This document shows positions 1-5,755 of a stretch of DNA of 8,189 nt, piece after piece (position 1 is the first letter of the stretch; each line of letters opens with the position of its first letter). Source of the DNA: WLMZ01 sp037139095 (GTDB lineage Bacteria; Actinomycetota; Acidimicrobiia; Acidimicrobiales; Ilumatobacteraceae); NCBI GenBank assembly GCA_037139095.1, contig JBAXHD010000078.1:1-8189 (forward strand), written 5' to 3'. The notes under the pieces were generated by a model. The model saw only the letters and a program-made list of their open reading frames with translations. It was not told where the DNA came from and made no database searches. Both the position numbers and the translations under genes were made by a program.

Positions 1-60
1 AGGATGTGGTGCTGATGGGGATGCGGGTTGGCGGGGTTGCGGGTTGGCGGGGATGTGGTG
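1..60. repeat. G-rich short tandem repeat with G-quadruplex potential
   Basis: No gene is seen here. A 15-base unit (TGCGGGTTGGCGGGG) occurs at 22-36 and again at 38-52, a period of 16. A separate 10-base word, GGATGTGGTG, occurs at 2-11 and 51-60. The plus strand has five G-runs, at 17-20, 25-27, 33-36, 41-43 and 49-52, separated by loops of 4-5 bases, which satisfies the usual G-quadruplex pattern. The block lies just beyond the groEL terminator. It could be the edge of a longer repeat tract that continues outside the window. Confidence 0.7.
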
Positions 61-67
61 AAAACGA

Positions 68-100
68 AAGAAGCCCCGGGCGCTGGGCCCGGGGCTTCTT
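68..100 (-). terminator. Intrinsic terminator of groEL
   Basis: A GC-rich inverted repeat has perfectly complementary arms at 68-81 and 87-100 (14 base pairs) and a 5-base loop. Read on the minus strand, it begins 18 bases after the groEL stop codon and is followed by a T-rich run (TTTCGTTTTC). This is the classic rho-independent layout. The plus-strand exit side has no T-tract, so it looks unidirectional. Confidence 0.9.
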
Positions 101-118
101 CGAATCGAATCGGGAAGA

Positions 119-1738
119 TTAGAAGTCTTCCATGCCTCCGCCGCCGCCCATCGAGACGCCGTCGTCTGGCTTGTCGGCCACGACTGCTTCGGTGGTGAGG
201 AAGAGTGCAGCAATTGATGCTGCGTTCTGCAGAGCCGACCGGGTCACCTTGGCAGCGTCGATAACGCCGAGCTTGACGAGGTCTTCGTAGATGCCGGTTG
301 CTGCGTTGAGGCCTTCGTTGCCGGTCATGTTCTTGACCTTCTCGACGACGACACCGCCTTCCATGCCAGCGTTTTCGGCGATCTGCTTGAGTGGGGCCTC
401 GAGAGCCTTGGCGACCAAACGGGCACCAGTGGCTTCATCGCCCGAGAGCAGAGCAACGGTTTCGAGAACAGCTGCCTGTGCACGAAGCAAGGCAACGCCG
501 CCGCCAGGAACAACGCCTTCTTCGATGGCGGCCTTGGTGGTGCTCACTGCATCTTCGATGCGGTGCTTCTTCTCTTTGAGCTCAACTTCGGTTGCGGCGC
601 CGACCTTCAGCACGGCAACGCCGCCGCTGAGCTTGGCGAGACGCTCTTGGAGCTTCTCGCGGTCGTAGTCGGAATCGGTGTTGTCGATCTCGGCCTTGAT
701 CTGGTTGATGCGACCCTTGATGTCGTCTTCGTCGCCAGCACCCTCGACGATGGTTGTCTCGTCCTTGGTGATGATGATCTTCTTGGCGGTGCCGAGCAGA
801 TCCATCGTGGCGTTCTCGAGCTTGAGGCCGACTTCTTCGCTGATGACCTGACCACCGGTGAGGATGGCGATGTCTTGCAGCATGGCCTTGCGGCGCTCGC
901 CGAAGCCAGGAGCCTTGACGGCTGCCGACTTGAACGTGCCACGGATCTTGTTGACGACGAGCGTGGCGAGAGCCTCGCCCTCGACATCTTCGGCCAAGAT
1001 GAGCAATGGGCGTCCGCCCTGCATGACCTTCTCAAGCACGGGGAGCATGTCGCGCACTGACGAGATCTTCGAGGACACGATGAGGATGTATGGATCGTCG
1101 AGTGAGACTTCCATGCGCTCGGTGTCGGTCACGAAGTACGGCGAGATGTAGCCCTTGTCGAAGCGCATGCCCTCGACGAGATCCATCTCCATGCCGAAGG
1201 TCTGGCTTTCTTCGACGGTGATAACGCCGTCTTTGCCGACCTTGTCGATGGCGTCAGAAATCATGGTGCCGATTTCGTTGTCGGCTGCCGAGATCGAGGC
1301 GACTTGAGCGATTTGCTCTTTCGAGTCGACTTCTTTGGCGAGTGCCTTGATGCTGCCAACGGCTGCAATGACGGCTGCCTCGATGCCCTTCTTGAGGCTC
1401 ATTGGGTTGGCGCCGGCTGCGACGTTGCGCAAGCCTTCGCGAACCATGGCCCAAGCGAGAACCGTGGCGGTGGTGGTGCCGTCACCGGCAACATCGTCGG
1501 TCTTCTTGGCGACTTCTTTGACCAGTTCGGCGCCGATGCGCTCGTACGGATCTTCGAGTTCGATTTCCTTGGCAATTGAGACGCCGTCGTTGGTAATGGT
1601 GGGTGCGCCCCACTTCTTATCCAATACGACGTTGCGGCCCTTTGGCCCGAGCGTTACTCGCACTGCATCGGCGAGCTTGTTCATGCCCGCTTCAAGCCCA
1701 CGACGAGCTTGCTCGTCAAACGCGATCATCTTCGACAT
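119..1738 (-). CDS. groEL: 60 kDa chaperonin GroEL (GroEL2 type)
   Basis: This is the ATP-dependent chaperonin subunit that forms the double-ring folding chamber and works with GroES in the cytosol. The 539-residue length is normal for the family. The N-terminal equatorial region carries the nucleotide-binding signatures VTLGPKGRNVVL and the DGTTT motif in DDVAGDGTTTATVLA. The C-terminal equatorial region has the conserved KEKKHRIEDAV segment, which holds the ATPase aspartate, and then EEGVVPGGGVALL. The tail is glycine-rich but ends in EDF and lacks a GGM repeat, as I recall for actinobacterial GroEL2. The start chosen is the ATG giving MSKMIAFDEQ: it has a GGAGGA Shine-Dalgarno sequence six bases upstream and matches family N-termini. 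A longer in-frame start 12 codons upstream adds non-conserved residues. No groES precedes it, so it is a solo copy controlled by the CIRCE element upstream. Confidence 0.97.
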   Translation of the reverse strand: MSKMIAFDEQARRGLEAGMNKLADAVRVTLGPKGRNVVLDKKWGAPTITNDGVSIAKEIELEDPYERIGAELVKEVAKKTDDVAGDGTTTATVLAWAMVREGLRNVAAGANPMSLKKGIEAAVIAAVGSIKALAKEVDSKEQIAQVASISAADNEIGTMISDAIDKVGKDGVITVEESQTFGMEMDLVEGMRFDKGYISPYFVTDTERMEVSLDDPYILIVSSKISSVRDMLPVLEKVMQGGRPLLILAEDVEGEALATLVVNKIRGTFKSAAVKAPGFGERRKAMLQDIAILTGGQVISEEVGLKLENATMDLLGTAKKIIITKDETTIVEGAGDEDDIKGRINQIKAEIDNTDSDYDREKLQERLAKLSGGVAVLKVGAATEVELKEKKHRIEDAVSTTKAAIEEGVVPGGGVALLRAQAAVLETVALLSGDEATGARLVAKALEAPLKQIAENAGMEGGVVVEKVKNMTGNEGLNAATGIYEDLVKLGVIDAAKVTRSALQNAASIAALFLTTEAVVADKPDDGVSMGGGGGMEDF

Positions 1739-1744
1739 CTGGTG

Positions 1745-1750
1745 TCCTCC
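1745..1750 (-). promoter_or_regulatory. Ribosome binding site of groEL
   Basis: On the minus strand this reads GGAGGA, with six bases between it and the ATG at 1738. It is a near-consensus Shine-Dalgarno sequence and fixes the groEL start at 1738, not at the upstream in-frame ATG at 1774. It is the only strong Shine-Dalgarno sequence I see in the window. Confidence 0.88.
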
Positions 1751-1790
1751 ATTGGACGAACTGATGGATTTCACTCGCCGTTGCGAGTTG

Positions 1791-1817
1791 TTAGCACTCT
1801 AATGGGGCGAGTGCTAA
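1791..1817. promoter_or_regulatory. CIRCE heat-shock operator (HrcA binding site)
   Basis: This is a perfect match to the CIRCE consensus: TTAGCACTC at 1791-1799, a 9-base spacer, then GAGTGCTAA at 1809-1817. CIRCE is the known operator of the HrcA repressor, which controls groE and dnaK genes and is relieved by heat or chaperonin titration. It lies 53 bases upstream of the groEL start and overlaps the likely groEL promoter. It sits between two divergent genes, so it might also affect the oxidoreductase gene on the plus strand. hrcA itself is not in the window. Confidence 0.97.
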
Positions 1818-1825
1818 TGCGACAA
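1796..1825 (-). promoter_or_regulatory. Candidate groEL promoter overlapping CIRCE
   Basis: On the minus strand a -35-like TTGTCG (1820-1825) is followed, after 18 bases, by a -10-like TAGAGT (1796-1801, fitting TANNNT). Transcription would begin near 1789, giving a leader of about 50 bases that includes the Shine-Dalgarno sequence. CIRCE covers the spacer and the -10 box, so bound HrcA would block RNA polymerase directly. The position is inferred from pattern only. Confidence 0.45.
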
Positions 1826-1887
1826 CCGCACAGCGAGCGAGACTGCAATTGGCCGCGAAGGCGTAAGCGAGCAGGGCGTCTCTTCGA

Positions 1888-1899
1888 GCCGGATCCGGC
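1888..1899. repeat. 12-base perfect palindrome upstream of the oxidoreductase gene
   Basis: GCCGGATCCGGC is its own reverse complement. It ends 33 bases before the ATG of the oxidoreductase gene, in the position of a promoter -35 or operator region. A 12-base palindrome can occur by chance in GC-rich DNA, so a regulatory role is only a possibility. Confidence 0.4.
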
Positions 1900-1918
1900 G
1901 GCGCTTTGTGTGCTGATC

Positions 1919-1924
1919 TAGGTT
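1919..1924 (+). promoter_or_regulatory. Candidate -10 box (TAGGTT) of the oxidoreductase gene
   Basis: TAGGTT fits the actinobacterial -10 pattern TANNNT and ends eight bases before the ATG at 1933. Transcription would therefore start at or within a few bases of the start codon, giving a leaderless or nearly leaderless mRNA. No good Shine-Dalgarno sequence is present, which agrees with this. Confidence 0.4.
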
Positions 1925-1932
1925 GCGTACTT

Positions 1933-3399
1933 ATGAAGTCCTCATCAGCAAGCGTCATCGTCGTGGGCGGCGGCGTGTCTGGTTTAGGTCTTGCACTGAT
2001 CGTGGCCCGCCGCGGTCATCACGTGACCGTGATCGAGCGTGACCACACACCCATGCCGCAGTCGGCAGATGAAGCATTCGATTGGGACCGCCGAGGGGCC
2101 CCGCAGGTGCGCCACAGCCATGCGTTTTTGGCGCGACTGCGCAACCTGTTGCTCAACGATTACCCCGATGTCTACGCCGATCTCCTGCGCGAGGGTGCCA
2201 CCGAGATGCGTTTCGGCGACGACCTGCCGCCCGAGATGACCGGCTTTGTTCGCCAACCCGACGACGACGAATTGGTCATGCTGGCGTGTCGTCGCACCAC
2301 GTTCGAGTGGGTGTTGCGCCGCGCTGCGCTCGCCGAGGGCCGGGTCACCTTCCGCACTGGCGTTGGCGTCGAAGGTCTCGTGTCCACGCAGTCCGCCGAA
2401 GGCGCGGTCGTGGTCTCGGGTGTGCGTCTTGCCGATGGTGTCGAACTCGTGGCCGACCTCGTGATTGCGGCCAACGGGCGCCGGAGCGCGGTGAACGAAT
2501 GGCTCACCGAGGCGGGCGCAGTGGAAATCCCCGAAGAGGTTGAAGACACCGGCATCGTGTACTTCAGCCGTTTTTACCGACTGCGCGAAGGCTTCGATTA
2601 TCCACCTCGCTCAGGTCCGATCGGCGGCGATCTTGGCTACGTGAAGTACGGCGTGTTCGTCGGCGACAACCGCACCTTCAGCGTCACGTTGGCCACGCCC
2701 ACGGCCGATGACGAGCTGCGCAAAATCCTCACCGATCCCACGGTCTTCGACAGTGCGGCGCGTCAGTTGGTCGCCACGGCGCCATGGCTCGATGGCCGCG
2801 CCGAGCCGCTGTCCGACAGCGTGTATGCGATGGCCGGGTTGCTCAATCGTTGGCGTGAATTCGTTATCGATGGCGAGCCTGTGGCGCTTGGGCTCTTGCC
2901 AGTGGGTGATGCGGTGCTCTGCACGAACCCGTTGTATGGCCGCGGCTGCAGTGCTGCGTTCTGGGGTGCGCATCTTCTCGCTGAGGCGCTCGATGAAAAC
3001 ATCCACGATCTGCGCGGCATGGCCATTGCCTACGACACCAGCCTGCGCGCCCAGATCTATCCGTGGTATCGAGCAGGCGTCGATCAAGACGCCGAGGCGC
3101 GCCGCGTGTCGACGGCCCTACTTGCAGGTGAGGACCCCGACGGCGACACCACTGATCCGCGCACGTTTATGCGTGGCGTATTTCGCGATGGTCTGCTGCC
3201 GGCGATGCGTTCGGACGCGATGGTCTTTCGGGCGTTCTTCCGCAGCTTCAATCTGCTCACAAGCCCCGACACGATGGTGAAAGATCCAGAGCTAGCTGCC
3301 CGCGTCTTTGCTGTCTGGCAAGACCGCGACAATCGCCCAGAAGAGCCCCGGCTTGGTCCGAAACGACGCGCCGAGTTTGTTGACCAGTTGTCGGTCTGA
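1933..3399 (+). CDS. FAD-dependent oxidoreductase/monooxygenase-like protein
   Basis: This predicted flavoprotein has 488 residues. The N-terminus is a Rossmann FAD-binding fold: strand VIVV, the dinucleotide motif GGGVSG at residues 12-17, and the acidic residue E35 at the end of the second strand, which normally binds the ADP-ribose. A conserved-looking block, WDRRGAPQVRHSHAF, follows at about residues 50-65. The second FAD motif of the hydroxylase/halogenase group is recognisable in LLPVGDAVLCTNPLYGRG in the last third, where GD contacts the flavin. There is no signal peptide or membrane segment. The substrate cannot be told from sequence; related proteins act as aromatic or polyketide hydroxylases, halogenases or polyprenyl reductases. 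ATG 1933 is preferred to TTG 1906 because the Rossmann strand starts soon after it. The gene is divergent from groEL and ends three bases from the converging carrier gene. Confidence 0.85.
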   Translation: MKSSSASVIVVGGGVSGLGLALIVARRGHHVTVIERDHTPMPQSADEAFDWDRRGAPQVRHSHAFLARLRNLLLNDYPDVYADLLREGATEMRFGDDLPPEMTGFVRQPDDDELVMLACRRTTFEWVLRRAALAEGRVTFRTGVGVEGLVSTQSAEGAVVVSGVRLADGVELVADLVIAANGRRSAVNEWLTEAGAVEIPEEVEDTGIVYFSRFYRLREGFDYPPRSGPIGGDLGYVKYGVFVGDNRTFSVTLATPTADDELRKILTDPTVFDSAARQLVATAPWLDGRAEPLSDSVYAMAGLLNRWREFVIDGEPVALGLLPVGDAVLCTNPLYGRGCSAAFWGAHLLAEALDENIHDLRGMAIAYDTSLRAQIYPWYRAGVDQDAEARRVSTALLAGEDPDGDTTDPRTFMRGVFRDGLLPAMRSDAMVFRAFFRSFNLLTSPDTMVKDPELAARVFAVWQDRDNRPEEPRLGPKRRAEFVDQLSV

Positions 3400-3402
3400 G
3401 GC

Positions 3403-3681
3403 TCAGCAGCCGCCGGCTACAGCAGGGATGATCGAAACGGTTTCGCCGTTTGGAACCGCAGTGTTGAGGCCATCGAGATAGCGCACGTCGTCGTCGGCTA
3501 CGAACACATTGACAAACTTGCGCAGTGCGCCCGTTTCGTCGAACAAGCGGTCGTTGAAGCCTGGGAAGGCCGCATCGAGATTGGCGAGGACCTCGGCGAG
3601 GGTTGCTCCCTCGATCTGAACTGAGGTGCTGCCGCCTGCGAGCGGACGCATCGTGGTTGGGATTCGAACGGTGACGGCCAT
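3403..3681 (-). CDS. cysO: CysO-like sulfur carrier protein (MoaD/ThiS family), encoded Cys after diglycine
   Basis: This is a 92-residue ubiquitin-fold sulfur carrier. The start MAVTVRIPTTMRP and the ending SIIPAVAGG closely resemble remembered Mycobacterium tuberculosis CysO. CysO carries sulfide as a C-terminal thiocarboxylate for cysteine synthesis by CysM, and the JAMM protease Mec then releases cysteine. The middle segment RKFVNVFVADDDVRYLDGL also fits CysO. The odd feature is one further residue: the protein ends Gly-Gly-Cys, with codons GGC GGC TGC before TGA. The carrier would need trimming to expose the reactive diglycine, as reported for QbsE. The ATG at 3681 is chosen because it matches the family start; the same frame stays open upstream to 4191, but that part is an antisense shadow of the kinase gene. 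cysM and mec are not visible nearby. Other MoaD/ThiS roles remain possible. Confidence 0.9.
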   Translation of the reverse strand: MAVTVRIPTTMRPLAGGSTSVQIEGATLAEVLANLDAAFPGFNDRLFDETGALRKFVNVFVADDDVRYLDGLNTAVPNGETVSIIPAVAGGC

Positions 3682-3689
3682 AGATCGAA

Positions 3690-3695
3690 ACACTA
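3690..3695 (-). promoter_or_regulatory. Candidate -10 box (TAGTGT) of the sulfur carrier gene
   Basis: On the minus strand TAGTGT fits TANNNT and ends eight bases before the ATG at 3681. This implies a leaderless or nearly leaderless transcript. No Shine-Dalgarno sequence is visible. The spacing is the same as for the oxidoreductase gene. Confidence 0.4.
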
Positions 3696-3732
3696 CCGAC
3701 GTGGTCGGGATTTCCACGCAGTCACGCTGAAT

Positions 3733-3746
3733 GGCTACGGGTAGCC
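3733..3746. repeat. Short inverted repeat before the glycerate kinase gene
   Basis: The arms GGCTAC and GTAGCC flank a 2-base centre and overlap the candidate -10 box of the kinase gene. The size and position would suit a repressor operator. It is too short to be convincing alone, and it lies in the 72-base gap shared with the divergent sulfur carrier gene. Confidence 0.35.
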
Positions 3747-3747
3747 T
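3742..3747 (+). promoter_or_regulatory. Candidate -10 box (TAGCCT) of the glycerate kinase gene
   Basis: TAGCCT fits TANNNT and ends six bases before the GTG at 3754, so the predicted transcription start is the first base of the start codon. This is the textbook geometry of an actinobacterial leaderless gene, and no Shine-Dalgarno sequence is present. It also supports GTG 3754 as the start. Confidence 0.5.
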
Positions 3748-3753
3748 CGCAGC

Positions 3754-4740
3754 GTGCGAGTTCTGGCTGCTGTCGACAAATTTCGCGGTACGGCCACCGC
3801 CGCCGAGGTCGCCCAAGCCATTGGCCACGCGTGCTGGCAGCTTGGGCACGACTGCGACGAAGTCGGTATGGCTGACGGCGGCGAAGGAACGCTCGATGTG
3901 CTCGGCGGAGCGAATCGCACCACGGTGGTTACTGGTCCGCTCGGCGATCAGGTGAAAGCGCCGTGGCGCTTCAGTCGCAACACGGCGGTCATCGAGATGG
4001 CGCTTGCGTCCGGCCTTACCCTGGCGGGCGGTGCCGAGCGCAACGACGCGCTGGCCGCCACCACTGCCGGCACGGGCGAGCTCATCGATGCTGCGCTCGA
4101 TAGTGGGGCCAAAAAGATCATTGTGTGCCTTGGCGGGTCGGCAACAACCGACGGCGGTCTTGGCGCGCTGCGCGCGATCCACGCGCCCCATCGCCTTCGC
4201 GGTGTCGAGCTACTGGTGGCCTGCGATGTGACCACAACGTTTGTTGCTGCGGCCGAAGTCTTTGCGCCGCAAAAGGGCGCATCGCCAGCGCAGGTAAACA
4301 TGCTCACGGGTCGCCTCGAACGCTTGGCTCAGATGTACAAAAGCGACTACGGCACCGATGTGCGCACCATCGCTGGCGGCGGCGCAGCGGGCGGACTCGC
4401 TGGTGCGCTGGTGGCTCTTGGCGGACGCCTGTTGCCCGGCTTCGAACTGGTTGCCGACGAACTCGATCTCTACGATCGTGTCGCCAATGCCGAGCTCATC
4501 ATTACGGGCGAAGGGTTTCTCGACGAGCAGAGCTTTCAGGGCAAGGTGGTCGGAGGCATGCAGGCTATGGCTCAGCGGGCTCAGCGTCGTATCGCAGCAA
4601 TCGTGGGCGATGCAGATCCCGATGTTGCCGATCGCATTGAGCACGTGTCCCTAGTGGCTGCCTTCGGGCGCGACAAAGCAATGACTGAGACTCAGATGTG
4701 CATCGAGCAGGCGGCGTTGCAGTTGCTGCGAACGCTGTAG
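3754..4740 (+). CDS. Glycerate kinase (type I, GlxK/GarK family), short form
   Basis: This kinase of 328 residues phosphorylates glycerate with ATP, feeding glyoxylate or sugar-acid breakdown into glycolysis; it is expected in the cytosol. Family landmarks appear in order: the start MRVLAAVDKFRGTATA, the ADGGEGT motif at residues 40-46, a TTAGTGELI segment near 103-111, the glycine-rich GGSATTDGG at 127-135, ACDV near 156-159, FAPQKGA at 170-176, AGGGAAGGLAGAL at 207-219 and IITGEGFLDEQSFQGK at 249-264. Typical members have about 370-380 residues. The shortfall lies mainly between residues 140 and 150, where family members normally have some 35 more residues. GTG 3754 is the first start that preserves the conserved N-terminus. 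The stop codon touches that of the converging LytR_C gene. Whether it makes 2- or 3-phosphoglycerate is not visible. Confidence 0.93.
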   Translation: MRVLAAVDKFRGTATAAEVAQAIGHACWQLGHDCDEVGMADGGEGTLDVLGGANRTTVVTGPLGDQVKAPWRFSRNTAVIEMALASGLTLAGGAERNDALAATTAGTGELIDAALDSGAKKIIVCLGGSATTDGGLGALRAIHAPHRLRGVELLVACDVTTTFVAAAEVFAPQKGASPAQVNMLTGRLERLAQMYKSDYGTDVRTIAGGGAAGGLAGALVALGGRLLPGFELVADELDLYDRVANAELIITGEGFLDEQSFQGKVVGGMQAMAQRAQRRIAAIVGDADPDVADRIEHVSLVAAFGRDKAMTETQMCIEQAALQLLRTL

Positions 4741-5388
4741 CTACGCAACGGTTGTGGTGGTTCCGAGACCCGTTACAGGTGGGACCGTTGTAGACACCGG
4801 ATCTCCGGCCAGTGCGGGCAACGCCTTGCCGGCGAGGTCGGATCCGAGCATGACTACCACTGTTGCCTCACCGATTCCAGCAGCTTCGCCTTTGACGGGC
4901 ACCGGCGTTGGAAGCGCCGAGAAGGCAACGCCACCCATCGACTTGGCCACCGAGGCCGCAACGAGCTCGCCACCTGGCAGGAAGTAGACCTTGCTGGTCG
5001 CAAGCTTGGCTTCGGCGCCAGCAGCGTTGGTAGGTGTGGCCATTGTGAAGCCAACCTGACCGAGTGCCTTGCTGAATTGTCCGGCCGTGCCCTGAACGCC
5101 CGATGCATTGGCGACGATCACTGTTGCTCCGGTGTAGACCATGGCGGGCGCTGTAGTGGTGGTTTCGAGCGGGATAGTGGTGGCGTTGGGATCAACAACG
5201 TTGATCGGATTCGTTGTCTCGCTTGGAGTGCCAGCCGATTTGCCAGAGTTGTCGCTGGTGATGTTCTTGAGAATGAGAAAGCCCATGATCACGGCAACAA
5301 CCGCAACGACGATGCTGATGGTGGAGCCCATTGGCGCCCCGCCCGACGACTTGCCTACGGGCCGACGCGAAGAATGCTCATTGCTCAT
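4741..5388 (-). CDS. Membrane-anchored LytR_C-domain protein
   Basis: This protein of 215 residues has a short basic cytoplasmic N-terminus, one transmembrane helix at residues 22-42 (rich in V, I, A and L), and a Thr/Ser/Pro-rich linker to about residue 84. A LytR C-terminal-like domain covers about 86-185, with the recognisable core VIVANASGVQGTAGQFSKAL followed by VGFTM. A second Thr-rich stretch closes the protein. The topology puts the domain outside the membrane. LytR_C domains occur in cell-envelope proteins, alone or behind LytR-CpsA-Psr ligase domains; no ligase domain is present here, so a catalytic role is not supported. The ATG overlaps the stop of the upstream DUF3263 gene by four bases, indicating translational coupling. 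I recall the same pair in M. tuberculosis as Rv0430-Rv0431. Confidence 0.85.
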   Translation of the reverse strand: MSNEHSSRRPVGKSSGGAPMGSTISIVVAVVAVIMGFLILKNITSDNSGKSAGTPSETTNPINVVDPNATTIPLETTTTAPAMVYTGATVIVANASGVQGTAGQFSKALGQVGFTMATPTNAAGAEAKLATSKVYFLPGGELVAASVAKSMGGVAFSALPTPVPVKGEAAGIGEATVVVMLGSDLAGKALPALAGDPVSTTVPPVTGLGTTTTVA

Positions 5389-5669
5389 ACGGTGGTGCCT
5401 CCGCGGGCGTCATCGACTTGGGCTGGACCTTCAAGACGGGCGCGTCGGCGGCGATCGCGTAAGCGAACGAGGCGGCGAACCACCAATGGTTCGTAGGCGA
5501 GCGCTGCGGGTACATCGACCAAGCGGTTGAGTTCTTGGTAGTACTCGTCGAGGCTGCAGGAGAAGCGAGCCCTGATCAGCTCGTCTTTTGATGTGTCGAG
5601 TGTCCACCAGCTGCCTTCGAAATCAAGAAGGGCCCGCTCGCGTTCAGTTAGCTCGATCACATTTTCCAC
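5385..5669 (-). CDS. DUF3263 domain protein (small, probably helix-turn-helix)
   Basis: This small protein has about 94 residues. The sequence from LTERERALLDFEGSWW through DEYYQELNRLVDVPAAL to PLVVRRLVRLRDRR matches the actinobacterial DUF3263 family, which looks like a sigma- or HTH-like helical domain. Its function is not established. The C-terminus is very basic (RDRRRRAR) and then acidic and flexible. The start is uncertain: GTG codons lie at 5675, 5669 and 5660. The one at 5669 is chosen because an AGG lies eight bases upstream of it, and the product length is close to that of family members (about 100). The frame is open up to an ATG at 5837, but that extension overlaps the divergent protease gene and looks unconserved. 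The end overlaps the LytR_C start as ATGA, so the two form an operon. Confidence 0.82.
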   Translation of the reverse strand: MENVIELTERERALLDFEGSWWTLDTSKDELIRARFSCSLDEYYQELNRLVDVPAALAYEPLVVRRLVRLRDRRRRARLEGPAQVDDARGGTTV

Positions 5670-5741
5670 GTGCACAGCCTGCCCGGCCGAGCGGCCAGAT
5701 ACAAGTACCCACGCACAAACGTGTCGGGGTTCATTCACGGC

Positions 5742-5747
5742 TAGGGT
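5742..5747 (+). promoter_or_regulatory. Candidate -10 box (TAGGGT) of the protease gene
   Basis: TAGGGT fits TANNNT and lies five bases before ATG 5753 and eight before ATG 5756. It could place transcription at the start codon. Alternatively, the AGGG inside it might act as a weak Shine-Dalgarno sequence for the same ATGs. Both readings favour a start at 5753/5756 over 5798, but the evidence is weak. Confidence 0.35.
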
Positions 5748-5755
5748 CGCTGATG

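Noticed and set aside
1739..1774. Twelve-codon N-terminal extension of groEL from ATG 1774
   Set aside because: The added residues are not like any GroEL N-terminus, the Shine-Dalgarno sequence lies inside the extension, and the inner ATG at 1738 is correctly spaced from it.
563..1802. Long plus-strand open frames opposite groEL (563-1060, 858-1151, 1335-1802)
   Set aside because: They are antisense shadows of a highly conserved gene, have no recognisable motifs, and are typical by-products of high GC.
1791..1817. CIRCE inverted repeat read as a transcription terminator
   Set aside because: The sequence matches the HrcA operator consensus exactly, has a 9-base spacer, no T-tract and lies between divergent starts.
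1906..1932. TTG start nine codons upstream in the oxidoreductase frame
   Set aside because: The extension adds residues before the Rossmann strand without similarity; ATG 1933 is a better codon and has the -10 box at leaderless distance.
2611..3087. 158-residue minus-strand frame inside the oxidoreductase gene
   Set aside because: It overlaps the flavoprotein entirely, shows no domain and has no start signal.
3682..4191. Upstream extension of the sulfur carrier frame to 262 residues
   Set aside because: The extra part is antisense to the glycerate kinase and has no family similarity; MoaD/ThiS proteins are about 90 residues and the ATG at 3681 fits.
4125..4644. Frames on both strands within the kinase gene (4125-4640 plus, 4210-4644 minus)
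   Set aside because: They are shadows of the kinase with arginine- or serine-rich random composition.
5077..5530. Plus-strand frames opposite the LytR_C/DUF3263 genes
   Set aside because: They are antisense shadows without motifs; the minus-strand genes have a coherent membrane topology and an ATGA overlap.
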